This document shows, piece after piece, positions 32,647-39,226 of a stretch of 39,226 nt of DNA. Each line of letters begins with the position of its first letter. Position 1 is the first letter of the stretch. The stretch comes from Clostridia bacterium (GTDB lineage Bacteria > Bacillota > Clostridia > Oscillospirales > CAG-272), in the NCBI GenBank assembly GCA_017621755.1, contig JAGASL010000063.1:76265-115490 (forward strand), in the 5' to 3' direction. A program made the translations under genes and the position numbers. The notes under the pieces were generated by a model that was not told the origin of the DNA, did no database searches, and was given only the letters and a program-made list of their open reading frames with translations.

Positions 32647-33399
32647 TTAGTCCTCATAGATCCGTAGTCCCTTTCCGGCCGGCTTAAAGCCGTCTATCTC
32701 CCCGCGGCACAGCGCGCCAAACAGGCGGTGCCGCAGCCCCTTGTTCTTGCCCTCCAGCTCGTGCAGCAGCTGCTTCATGCTTTCACGCTCGGTGGCATGG
32801 TTTTCTGGGCAGAGCGAGGCGGTCACGGGCAGATACGGCGCGTGCCGCACGTAATATTCCACGTCCTTTTCCTGCGCGTAGAGCAGGGGGCGGATCAGGT
32901 GCAGCTTGGTATTGGAAAGGTAAGAGACGGGCGAAAAGCAGCCGATACGCCCCTCAAAGAACAGGTTCAGCATAAAGGTGTTGACCACGTCATCAAAATG
33001 GTGGCCAAGCGCCACACGCGTGCAGCCTCTTTCCACAGCGGCTGCGTGCAGGGCGCCACGGCGCATATTGGCGCATAGCGAGCAGGGGTTCTTTTCCTTT
33101 CGGATGTTAAAAACGATCTCGGCAATGTCCGAGTGTACGATGTGAAATTCTACGCCGATCTTCTCGCAGTAGGCCGTGATGCGGCTGTAATCTGCCCCGG
33201 GAAAGCCCATATCCACCATAATGCCGCAAAGGGAATAGGGGATGGGGTAAAACCGCTGCAGCTCGCGCAGGGCGGTCAGTAGCGTTAGCGAATCCTTGCC
33301 GCCCGAAATGCCAACGGCAATGCGGTCGCCGGGGGCTATCATCTGGTAATCATCCACCGCGCGGCGAACAAAGCTGAGTATTCTTTGAATTTCCTTCAT
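32647..33399 (-). CDS. TtcA-like PP-loop tRNA thiolase
   Basis: The 250-residue protein has the PP-loop ATP site VGISGGKDSLT, the CxxC pair in NPCSLCANMRRGAL, GHHFDDVVNTFMLNLFFEG, and a further cysteine in VTASLCPENHATERES. These are the features of the TtcA group, which uses an iron-sulfur cluster to thiolate cytidine 32 of tRNA. ATG 33399 is taken as start from conservation; the ribosome binding site (GAAGG) is 11 bases away. It is divergent from the amidase gene with 57 bp between starts. Confidence 0.88.
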   Translation of the reverse strand: MKEIQRILSFVRRAVDDYQMIAPGDRIAVGISGGKDSLTLLTALRELQRFYPIPYSLCGIMVDMGFPGADYSRITAYCEKIGVEFHIVHSDIAEIVFNIRKEKNPCSLCANMRRGALHAAAVERGCTRVALGHHFDDVVNTFMLNLFFEGRIGCFSPVSYLSNTKLHLIRPLLYAQEKDVEYYVRHAPYLPVTASLCPENHATERESMKQLLHELEGKNKGLRHRLFGALCRGEIDGFKPAGKGLRIYED

Positions 33400-33456
33400 A
33401 GACCAAAAGCCTTCTTTATGCATAGAATGGTAGTAGCAATGCTTGAGGAGATCGAA

Positions 33457-34020
33457 ATGGCTATTAAAATATATATCGACCAGGGGCACAACCCCAGAAG
33501 CCCCAACACCGGTGCCGAGGGCAATGGCCTGCGCGAGCAGGATATCACCTATGCCGTGGGGCAGGAGCTGGCTACGCTATTGCGTAACAATGGCAGCTTT
33601 GAGGTGCGGCTTTCCCGCCCCACGCCTGAAACGCAGGTGGGCACCACCAATGCCGGCAGCCTGATGCAGCGCGCGCAGGCGGCCAATGCCTGGGGGGCAG
33701 ACTATTTTATCAGTATCCATACCAACGCGGCAGAGAACCCAGCTGCCAACGGAAGCGAGCAGCTGGTCTTTCGCCTCTCGGGCGCGGCGTATCAGCTGGC
33801 GCAATCCATCGCTACCCAGCTGGCTGCCACCACCGGCCTGCGCAATCGTGGCGTGATCGCGCGCCCCGGCCTTTACGTACTGCGGCGCACGGCGATGCCG
33901 GCGGTGCTTTCCGAGATCGGCTTTATCACCAACCCGGGGGATGCGGCACTGATGTCCTCCCGCCCGGATCTGTTTGCGTTGGGCATCTATCGCGGTATAA
34001 CGTCTTATCTCGGCTTATAA
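33457..34020 (+). CDS. N-acetylmuramoyl-L-alanine amidase (Amidase_3)
   Basis: The 187-residue product is a bare Amidase_3 catalytic domain. Zinc ligands are His11 in YIDQGHNP, Glu27 in NGLREQD and the histidine in ISIHTNA; the catalytic glutamate is in LSEIGFITNPGD. It lacks a signal peptide and cell wall binding repeats, unlike most autolysins, so it might be released by lysis, exported otherwise, or act in the mother cell during sporulation. GAGGAG precedes ATG 33457 by six bases. Confidence 0.92.
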   Translation: MAIKIYIDQGHNPRSPNTGAEGNGLREQDITYAVGQELATLLRNNGSFEVRLSRPTPETQVGTTNAGSLMQRAQAANAWGADYFISIHTNAAENPAANGSEQLVFRLSGAAYQLAQSIATQLAATTGLRNRGVIARPGLYVLRRTAMPAVLSEIGFITNPGDAALMSSRPDLFALGIYRGITSYLGL

Positions 34021-34025
34021 TGGAA

Positions 34026-34062
34026 AACCGGGCAGGGCAAGTCCTTGTCCGGTTGTTTTTTT
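34026..34062 (+). terminator. Intrinsic terminator of the amidase gene
   Basis: A 12-bp stem with two G-T pairs (AACCGGGCAGGG / CCTTGTCCGGTT) around CAAGT is followed by G and seven T residues, six bases after the stop codon. The minus-strand tail TTTTCC may also serve the opposite gene. Confidence 0.9.
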
Positions 34063-34065
34063 GCT

Positions 34066-34722
34066 TTATGGCTGCTCGTGCGGCTCACGCAGGGTCAGGC
34101 TATCGCAGGAAAGCAGGGCTTTTGCGGCCTCTACACTGCTCACGTCAAAGAAATGCTCGCCGTTGCAATGCAGGCAGTAAACGCGAACGCCGCGCGTGGT
34201 AAATTCGATTTCATATTCGCCGTCATGACAGGGGCAATCGATCTGCCCGTCAGCCTCTAACTCACGCACCAAAAAACGAATAATATCCAGCACCTGCGCA
34301 TCCGGCAGCACGGCCTCCTCCTCGCGCCGCATACCGGCTAAGGTAGAAAGCCCGGCATCCGAAAATAGCTTCTTCAGCTCCTTCTCGTTTTCCTCTAAGG
34401 CGTGGCTCACGCGCTGCTCATCGCCCGCAAAGCAGATGTCTAAGTTGCTATAGGCGCAGTTGAGCAAAAACAGCTCGCGGTCATAAAACACGCTCTTTGA
34501 TACCAGATAGCGGTGATCCTTGGCGCACAGCAGGCAAGGGGCCGTCAGGCGGATCTTGCCGTCCTGCGTTTCCTCGGCCGTCATATGGCTTTGGCCACAG
34601 GGGCACTTCAGCTTCAGCATGCGGCCGCCAGAAAGTAGCAGATCGGCGCATATACCCATCACGCCGCCACCACATTGCGGGCAGCGGTAGGCGATGCAGG
34701 TCTTTTTTTCTCCAATAACCAT
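34066..34722 (-). CDS. Cysteine-rich (CxxC) zinc-binding hypothetical protein
   Basis: The 218-residue protein carries several metal-binding cysteine pairs: CPQCGGG near residue 14, KCPCGQSH near 40, CLLCAKDH near 63, CPCHDGEY near 163 and CLHCNGEH near 182. The spacing suggests zinc ribbons of the CpXC type. The middle part is helical. It is the last gene of the operon that begins with ftsK, 12 bp after the cyclo-ligase gene, with GAGGAG before the ATG. Its function is unknown. Confidence 0.75.
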   Translation of the reverse strand: MVIGEKKTCIAYRCPQCGGGVMGICADLLLSGGRMLKLKCPCGQSHMTAEETQDGKIRLTAPCLLCAKDHRYLVSKSVFYDRELFLLNCAYSNLDICFAGDEQRVSHALEENEKELKKLFSDAGLSTLAGMRREEEAVLPDAQVLDIIRFLVRELEADGQIDCPCHDGEYEIEFTTRGVRVYCLHCNGEHFFDVSSVEAAKALLSCDSLTLREPHEQP

Positions 34723-34734
34723 GGTCTCTCCTCG

Positions 34735-35313
34735 TTACTTGGCGGCAATCATGCCACCCTCTGTGATCATAATGGGCAGGGCGCGGTCATAGCGCCCGCG
34801 CGGCAGACTGGGAATGATAAAATCACGGTAGATCAGCCCGGCAACCGAGCCGTGAAAGCCGTGTAAAAAGCGGTCGTAATAGCCGCCGCCGTAGCCAATG
34901 CGGTAGCCGTGCACGTCAAATACCACGCCCGGCACCAGGCAGAGCGAGGAGTGCCCCGGGTCCTCTTCAAAGATGGGCGCCTCGGCTGCCGGCTCAAGAA
35001 TACCGTAGCTGCCGGGGACAAGCTCGTCTAACGTGGTAACGTAGTGGTAATTCATCCGATGCTCACCCACGCAACGCGGCAGGGCTACCCTTTTGCCAAG
35101 TGAGAGGGCGTGCAGCAGCATGGGGCGAATGTCTATTTCATTTTCTCTTGGCGAATAGGCTAAAATCGTTTCGGCATAGCGAAAAGAGGCTGAATCGGTG
35201 ATCAGCCGGCATATTCTTTCTTCGCGCCGCTGCTTCTCCTCTGCCGGTATGGCAGCGCGGCGGGCAAGGTACTGCTCACGCAGCTCGGTTTTTAATGCTT
35301 TGATATCCATCAT
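34735..35313 (-). CDS. 5-formyltetrahydrofolate cyclo-ligase
   Basis: The 192-residue enzyme turns 5-formyl-THF into 5,10-methenyl-THF with ATP. The signatures are YSPRENEIDIRP near the middle and GYGGGYYDRFL near the C-terminus, as in YgfA/MTHFS proteins. Two adjacent ATG codons (35313 and 35310) are possible starts, after GAGGT. It follows the GNAT gene by four bases. Confidence 0.93.
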   Translation of the reverse strand: MMDIKALKTELREQYLARRAAIPAEEKQRREERICRLITDSASFRYAETILAYSPRENEIDIRPMLLHALSLGKRVALPRCVGEHRMNYHYVTTLDELVPGSYGILEPAAEAPIFEEDPGHSSLCLVPGVVFDVHGYRIGYGGGYYDRFLHGFHGSVAGLIYRDFIIPSLPRGRYDRALPIMITEGGMIAAK

Positions 35314-35317
35314 ATTC

Positions 35318-36043
35318 CTACCTCGGTAACGGATCGGCAATCAGGTTGGCTTGTAAGCAAAGGCCGGTGCGCGGCATGGCAAGGGCATGAACCCCCGGCA
35401 GTAGGGAAGCGCCCTGTAGCGAGGCAGCATCTGCGGTAAAGCAGTATGCAGGGGCATCCTTGCTGCGCACGCGAAAGCCGGTGCTTGTATAAAAAATATC
35501 GGTCACATCCTGCACGCTGTCTAACGCGGCGCAAAAAACAGACAAGCTCAGGCAGCGGTCTGAAAGCAGATACAGCCGCTCATAGTCACCGTCAAAGGGG
35601 GTCTCCTCCTCGGTGGCGGGCAGGTGCAGATAGCACGCCCGGCCGGTAGCATCGGCCGAAAGCGGCAACACAACGTCAAAGCCCAGGCGGCGATAGTAGC
35701 TCTCCAGCGCCTCTGTAGCGGGGATCAGCATTAAGAAGTCCAACCCGTTTTGGTCGCGTAGACGGGCGGCCGCTTCGATCAGGGCGCGCATATAGCCTTG
35801 CCGCCGCTTTGAAGGGGTTGTGCAAAGGGCGTAGAGATAATAGCCGTAGTGGTCACCGTGTGCCACCAGCAGAAGGATGCCCTGGCAGACTACCGTACCG
35901 TTTTCCTCTGCATACAGGCACATGCCGTCTGGGGCCAGGCTGTCTAACAGCGCGCGTGTCTCTGCTTCCTCATCCCCCGGAAAGCAGCGCTGCCAAAGCG
36001 GCAGCAGCGCGTGCGTGATGGGGGCGGTATAAAATTTCTTCAT
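35318..36043 (-). CDS. GNAT-family N-acetyltransferase
   Basis: The 241-residue product has a GNAT fold in its first 150 residues: the acetyl-CoA pyrophosphate loop is TTPSKRRQGYMRAL, and ALESYYRRLGFDVV follows as the last core segment. About 90 further residues form an extra C-terminal domain, as in Eis-like or SCP2-linked acetyltransferases, without clear identity. Gaps to neighbours are three to four bases. The substrate is unknown. Confidence 0.88.
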   Translation of the reverse strand: MKKFYTAPITHALLPLWQRCFPGDEEAETRALLDSLAPDGMCLYAEENGTVVCQGILLLVAHGDHYGYYLYALCTTPSKRRQGYMRALIEAAARLRDQNGLDFLMLIPATEALESYYRRLGFDVVLPLSADATGRACYLHLPATEEETPFDGDYERLYLLSDRCLSLSVFCAALDSVQDVTDIFYTSTGFRVRSKDAPAYCFTADAASLQGASLLPGVHALAMPRTGLCLQANLIADPLPR

Positions 36044-36046
36044 GCT

Positions 36047-36589
36047 TCAGCGAAGAAAGGCGGCATCGGCAATTTGGGTAGCCTTATCCTCGTGCCCCAA
36101 TGCCTGCAGCAGGGCAAGACCGAATTCCGAGGCTGCCCCCATGCCAATGGCGGTGGTGATCTTTCCATCGGTTACCACGTGCACACCCTCGCCGCACAGC
36201 GTAGCGCCGCAAAGCTCCCCCTCAAAGCCGGGGTAGCAAACGGCACGCTTGCCCTGTAAAAGGCCACGCTTGCCTAAGATAAAGGGTGCGGCACAGATCG
36301 CGCCGATATGTGACCCCTCGTCTATCGCGCGCCGCAAAAGTGCCTCTGCCGCGGGGGATTGATCCAGGTTGGCGGCGCCGGGCATGCCACCCGGCAGAAC
36401 GAGCAGGTCGATCTTCTCGGTCGCCTCATCAGGGGTAACGTCGGCTGTTACGGGAATCCCGTGCGAGCCGCATACGGCTTTGCCCGTAATGCCCACAGTC
36501 TTTACAGGCAGGCCGGCACGGCGAAGAATGTCCACCGGTGCCAGCGCCTCTATTTCTTCAAAGCCATCGGCCAGTAATACGTAGATCAT
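36047..36589 (-). CDS. DJ-1/PfpI family protein
   Basis: The 180-residue protein shows the DJ-1/YajL pattern: LLADGFEEIEALAPVDILRR with the conserved glutamate, LVLPGGMPGA, and the nucleophile cysteine Cys99 in GAICAAPFIL. Family members act as deglycases, chaperones or redox sensors; which one is not settled. AAAGGAG precedes the start, and it follows ftsK by 11 bases. Confidence 0.92.
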   Translation of the reverse strand: MIYVLLADGFEEIEALAPVDILRRAGLPVKTVGITGKAVCGSHGIPVTADVTPDEATEKIDLLVLPGGMPGAANLDQSPAAEALLRRAIDEGSHIGAICAAPFILGKRGLLQGKRAVCYPGFEGELCGATLCGEGVHVVTDGKITTAIGMGAASEFGLALLQALGHEDKATQIADAAFLR

Positions 36590-36600
36590 GCTATCTCCTT

Positions 36601-39225
36601 TTAGAAGTTGCCGCCGGTCTGCTCCTGCACACCGCGCGCCATCATTTCCTTAAATTCTTCCTGGGTAATGCGAATCTCGCGCGGCTTCGAGCCATCAGGC
36701 GGGGAAATGTAGCCCTGGTCCTCCAGCGCATCTAAGATCTTGGCAGCCTTGCCGTAGCCAATCGACAGCTTGCGCTGCAAAAGCGAGGTGGACATCTTGC
36801 CAAATTCAAAGCCCACCTGCAGGGCAGCCCATTGAAGATGATTGTCATCATCATCGGTGGGAATGTTGGCACCGCCACCACCAAGCTCGTCCTCGCTATT
36901 CTTCTTCTGCGGCACGCACTTTTCTGCCTCACGCTCAATATCGGCCATAATCTCCTCACCCAGCGCCTCGTTAACCTCGTTGTTTGCCTTTAAGAATTCA
37001 ACAACGCGATCGATCTCCTTGTCGTCAACAAAGGCACCCTGCACGCGCAGCGGCTTGGGCGCGCCGGCGGGGGAAAAGAGCATATCACCGTGCGTTAGCA
37101 GCTTTTCGGCACCGGTAAAGTCCAGAATGGTGCGCGAGTCTACCTGCGAGGAAACGTGAAAGGCGATACGCGAGGGGATGTTTGCCTTGATGGTACCGGT
37201 AATAACGTCAACAGACGGGCGCTGCGTGCCGATCAGCAGATGGATGCCCGCCGCGCGCGCCTTGGCGGCAATGCGCGCGATCGAGGTCTCTACCGCGTCG
37301 GCTGCCGACATCATCAGATCGTGCAGCTCGTCAATAATGATAATGATCTTGGGCAGCGCCTCGCCCTCGCCCGTCTCAGAAACGTGGCGGTTATAGCCCT
37401 TGATATCGCGCACGCCTGCCTGCTCGATCAGCGAGAAGCGGCGCTCCATCTCGTTTACGGCCCAGCTTAGCGCACCGGCGGCCTTCTTTGGGTCGGTCAC
37501 TACGGGCACTAGCAGATGCGGTATGCCGGAATAGATGTTGAACTCAACCTTCTTCGGGTCGATCATGATCAGCTTGACCTCGTCCGGCGTGGCCTTGTAC
37601 AGAATACTGGTGATGATGCTGTTGATACAAACCGATTTACCCATGCCCGTGGCGCCGGCAACCAGCATATGCGGCATCTTGGCCAGGTCACAGTATACCG
37701 GTTGGCCGGTTACGTCACCACCCAGGCAAACCACAGACTTATCCGGGAAGTTGCGGAATTTTTCAGAATCCAGCATCGAGCGCAGGCGCACCAGGGTAGA
37801 GGTGCTGTTCGGCACCTCAATGCCCACGGCAGACTTGCCGGGGATCGGTGCCTCGATACGAATGCCGGAGGTAGCCAGGCTCATCGAAATATCTTCAACC
37901 AGCGAGGAGATAGCGCGCACGCGGATGCCCGCCTCTGGCACCACCTCGTAGCGGGTGATACGTGGGCCGCGGGAATAGCCGGTTACACGAGTGCGGACCT
38001 TAAAGTTATCCAGCGTGGTTACCAGCTTTTCGGCATTGGCCTGTACCTCGGCGGTGATGTTCCCCTCGTCTACCACGTCCGGCGCGGTCAGCAGGGAAAC
38101 GGGTGGGTACTGATATGGCTTTTTGGGCTTTTGAGGGGCCACAGGCTTGGGCGGCGTGTGCGTGGCAGGGGCAGCGGATACCTGCATTTGCTGCTGCACC
38201 GGCTTGCTCATCCCGGCTGAGGGGGTAAATACGCTGGCATCCTGCACGCCGTTGTAGCGTGGAGTAGGGTCCTTTGCTTTTGTGCTATAGCTGGGATTGT
38301 TTTGCGGGTGAAAGGGGTTTTCCCTTGCGCCCGGTACACGGGTCACGATGATGGGCTCCTCTTCCTTCTCTTCGCTTTCTACTGTCACAACCGGGGTGCT
38401 CGGCTCTTCATTCTCCGGCTCCTCGGGGGGCAGACTGCGCTGCGGCATAGGTAGAATGTCCGGGTGGTCAAGCAGGCGATCGTCATCTGCTGCCGGCTGC
38501 TCGTTCGCACTGGTTGTAATGCGGCGGAAATAATCCATGCCGGCGGCGGCCGGTGCCTCTTGCGCGGCAGGGGTCGGCTCCTTGGTGGCGGGCATGCTAC
38601 GGCGAAGCAGCTTGCCAAGCGGAGAAGTGCCAAAAGCAGGCTCCTTGGCGGGGGCCTCCTCGGCTACAGGCGCTTCCTCCTCAGTCGCCTTGATCGGGCG
38701 AACGCTCTCCTTGGTCATTTCCAGCCGGTCGTTTGAAAAATCAAGATTGGTCTTGTCACGCATGGGGTCGGCATAGGCTTCGTCAGCCGGCTCGGCGCGG
38801 CGAGCAGCAGAGGTTTTTTTTGCCGCCGGGACAGGCACCTGCTCACGGGTGATGGGCATATTGTCAAAATCAAACAGCTGCCGCGCACGCTTTTCGGTGG
38901 TGGCATCCGCCTCGCCGTAGGTCGCGGCGGTGTGGGCGCCTTCCTCCTCTAAATCGGCAAATAGGGCACGGCGGCGTGCACGCGCGCTCGGTGCCGCGCC
39001 TTCCTCCTGCTCCTGCATAGCGGCAGGCAGGGGTCGCGGCTCAGCCGGGGTATTTGTTGCAAACAAAATGCGGTCACGCACGGGCGGCAGGGGCTCCTCC
39101 TTGCGCTTGGCACGGGGTTGCTCCTTTTCCTGTGCCTGCGGCAGCACGGGTGCTTCTTGCTTTGCTTTTTCGGCGGCGGGGGCGGCTACGGCCGGCGCCT
39201 GCTTCTCGCGCAGGGCGGCACGGCG
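36601..39225 (-). CDS. FtsK/SpoIIIE DNA translocase (5' partial)
   Basis: The frame runs off the window end, so the N-terminal membrane domain lies outside. The visible part has a long low-complexity linker rich in Ala, Pro and Glu (upstream of about 38100), the alpha/beta motor domain with Walker A GATGMGKSV (near 37650) and Walker B IIIIIDELHD (near 37335), and the C-terminal gamma winged-helix domain (SIGYGKAAKILDALEDQGYI near 36740) that reads chromosome polarity sequences. It moves DNA through the septum at division or sporulation. FtsK and SpoIIIE cannot be told apart from this part. A GTG at 39147 is an unlikely true start. Confidence 0.95.
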   Translation of the reverse strand, partial: RRAALREKQAPAVAAPAAEKAKQEAPVLPQAQEKEQPRAKRKEEPLPPVRDRILFATNTPAEPRPLPAAMQEQEEGAAPSARARRRALFADLEEEGAHTAATYGEADATTEKRARQLFDFDNMPITREQVPVPAAKKTSAARRAEPADEAYADPMRDKTNLDFSNDRLEMTKESVRPIKATEEEAPVAEEAPAKEPAFGTSPLGKLLRRSMPATKEPTPAAQEAPAAAGMDYFRRITTSANEQPAADDDRLLDHPDILPMPQRSLPPEEPENEEPSTPVVTVESEEKEEEPIIVTRVPGARENPFHPQNNPSYSTKAKDPTPRYNGVQDASVFTPSAGMSKPVQQQMQVSAAPATHTPPKPVAPQKPKKPYQYPPVSLLTAPDVVDEGNITAEVQANAEKLVTTLDNFKVRTRVTGYSRGPRITRYEVVPEAGIRVRAISSLVEDISMSLATSGIRIEAPIPGKSAVGIEVPNSTSTLVRLRSMLDSEKFRNFPDKSVVCLGGDVTGQPVYCDLAKMPHMLVAGATGMGKSVCINSIITSILYKATPDEVKLIMIDPKKVEFNIYSGIPHLLVPVVTDPKKAAGALSWAVNEMERRFSLIEQAGVRDIKGYNRHVSETGEGEALPKIIIIIDELHDLMMSAADAVETSIARIAAKARAAGIHLLIGTQRPSVDVITGTIKANIPSRIAFHVSSQVDSRTILDFTGAEKLLTHGDMLFSPAGAPKPLRVQGAFVDDKEIDRVVEFLKANNEVNEALGEEIMADIEREAEKCVPQKKNSEDELGGGGANIPTDDDDNHLQWAALQVGFEFGKMSTSLLQRKLSIGYGKAAKILDALEDQGYISPPDGSKPREIRITQEEFKEMMARGVQEQTGGNF

Positions 39226-39226
39226 C

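Overview
The window looks like a chromosomal segment of a moderately GC-rich, low-GC-phylum (Firmicutes/Clostridia) anaerobe, probably a gut member of the Eubacteriales. Grounds: a PolC-type DNA polymerase III, the clostridial order pyrH-frr-uppS-cdsA-dxr-rseP-ispG-polC, sigma-A promoters with AAGGAG ribosome binding sites, lipoproteins with Gram-positive style lipoboxes, and families common in Clostridia (EF2568-type desulfurase with a DUF3343 protein, DUF3810, M42 peptidase). No rRNA, tRNA, CRISPR array, transposase or prophage was seen. Genus cannot be set from sequence alone.

Layout. 1-6.3 kb: 3' part of a GH13-like protein that has lost its catalytic residues, a convergent Se/S-type pair (class V aminotransferase plus DUF3343), then a forward run of a trigger-factor/FKBP-like lipoprotein, an unknown protein and a CDF metal exporter. 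6.3-8.4 kb: a visibly AT-richer accessory patch with a small XRE-type regulator, two operator-like palindromes, two near-perfect sigma-A promoters, a 40-codon ORF, an Asp-box beta-propeller protein and an unusual 200-bp array of short hairpins separated by AGTGATATT and its exact reverse complement. 8.4-19.2 kb: the core operon for UMP kinase, ribosome recycling, undecaprenyl/phospholipid/isoprenoid synthesis, site-2 protease and PolC. 19.2-20.7 kb: a tight reverse cluster of three unknown small proteins and a YfcE-like phosphoesterase. 20.7-23.1 kb: M42 aminopeptidase and serS, each ending in a hairpin. 23.3-26.6 kb: a ribbon-helix-helix protein and clpB. 26.7-31.4 kb: a repeat lipoprotein, a metallophosphoesterase, an alpha/beta hydrolase, an RluA pseudouridine synthase and a DUF3810 membrane metallopeptidase-like protein. 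31.4-34 kb: an unknown alpha-helical protein, a TtcA-like tRNA thiolase and a cytoplasmic-type amidase. 34-39.2 kb: a reverse operon reading ftsK/spoIIIE (5' end outside), DJ-1/PfpI, GNAT, 5-formyl-THF cyclo-ligase and a Cys-rich protein.

The core operon couples envelope lipid supply (uppS, cdsA, dxr, ispG) to membrane proteolysis, translation recycling and replication. The most unusual item is the branched hairpin array at 8073-8275. Other items worth attention are the catalytically dead GH13 protein, the regulator/operator island at 6.3-6.8 kb, the RHH-clpB pair with tandem AAACTCG boxes, and the three-gene unknown cluster at 19.2-20.1 kb.
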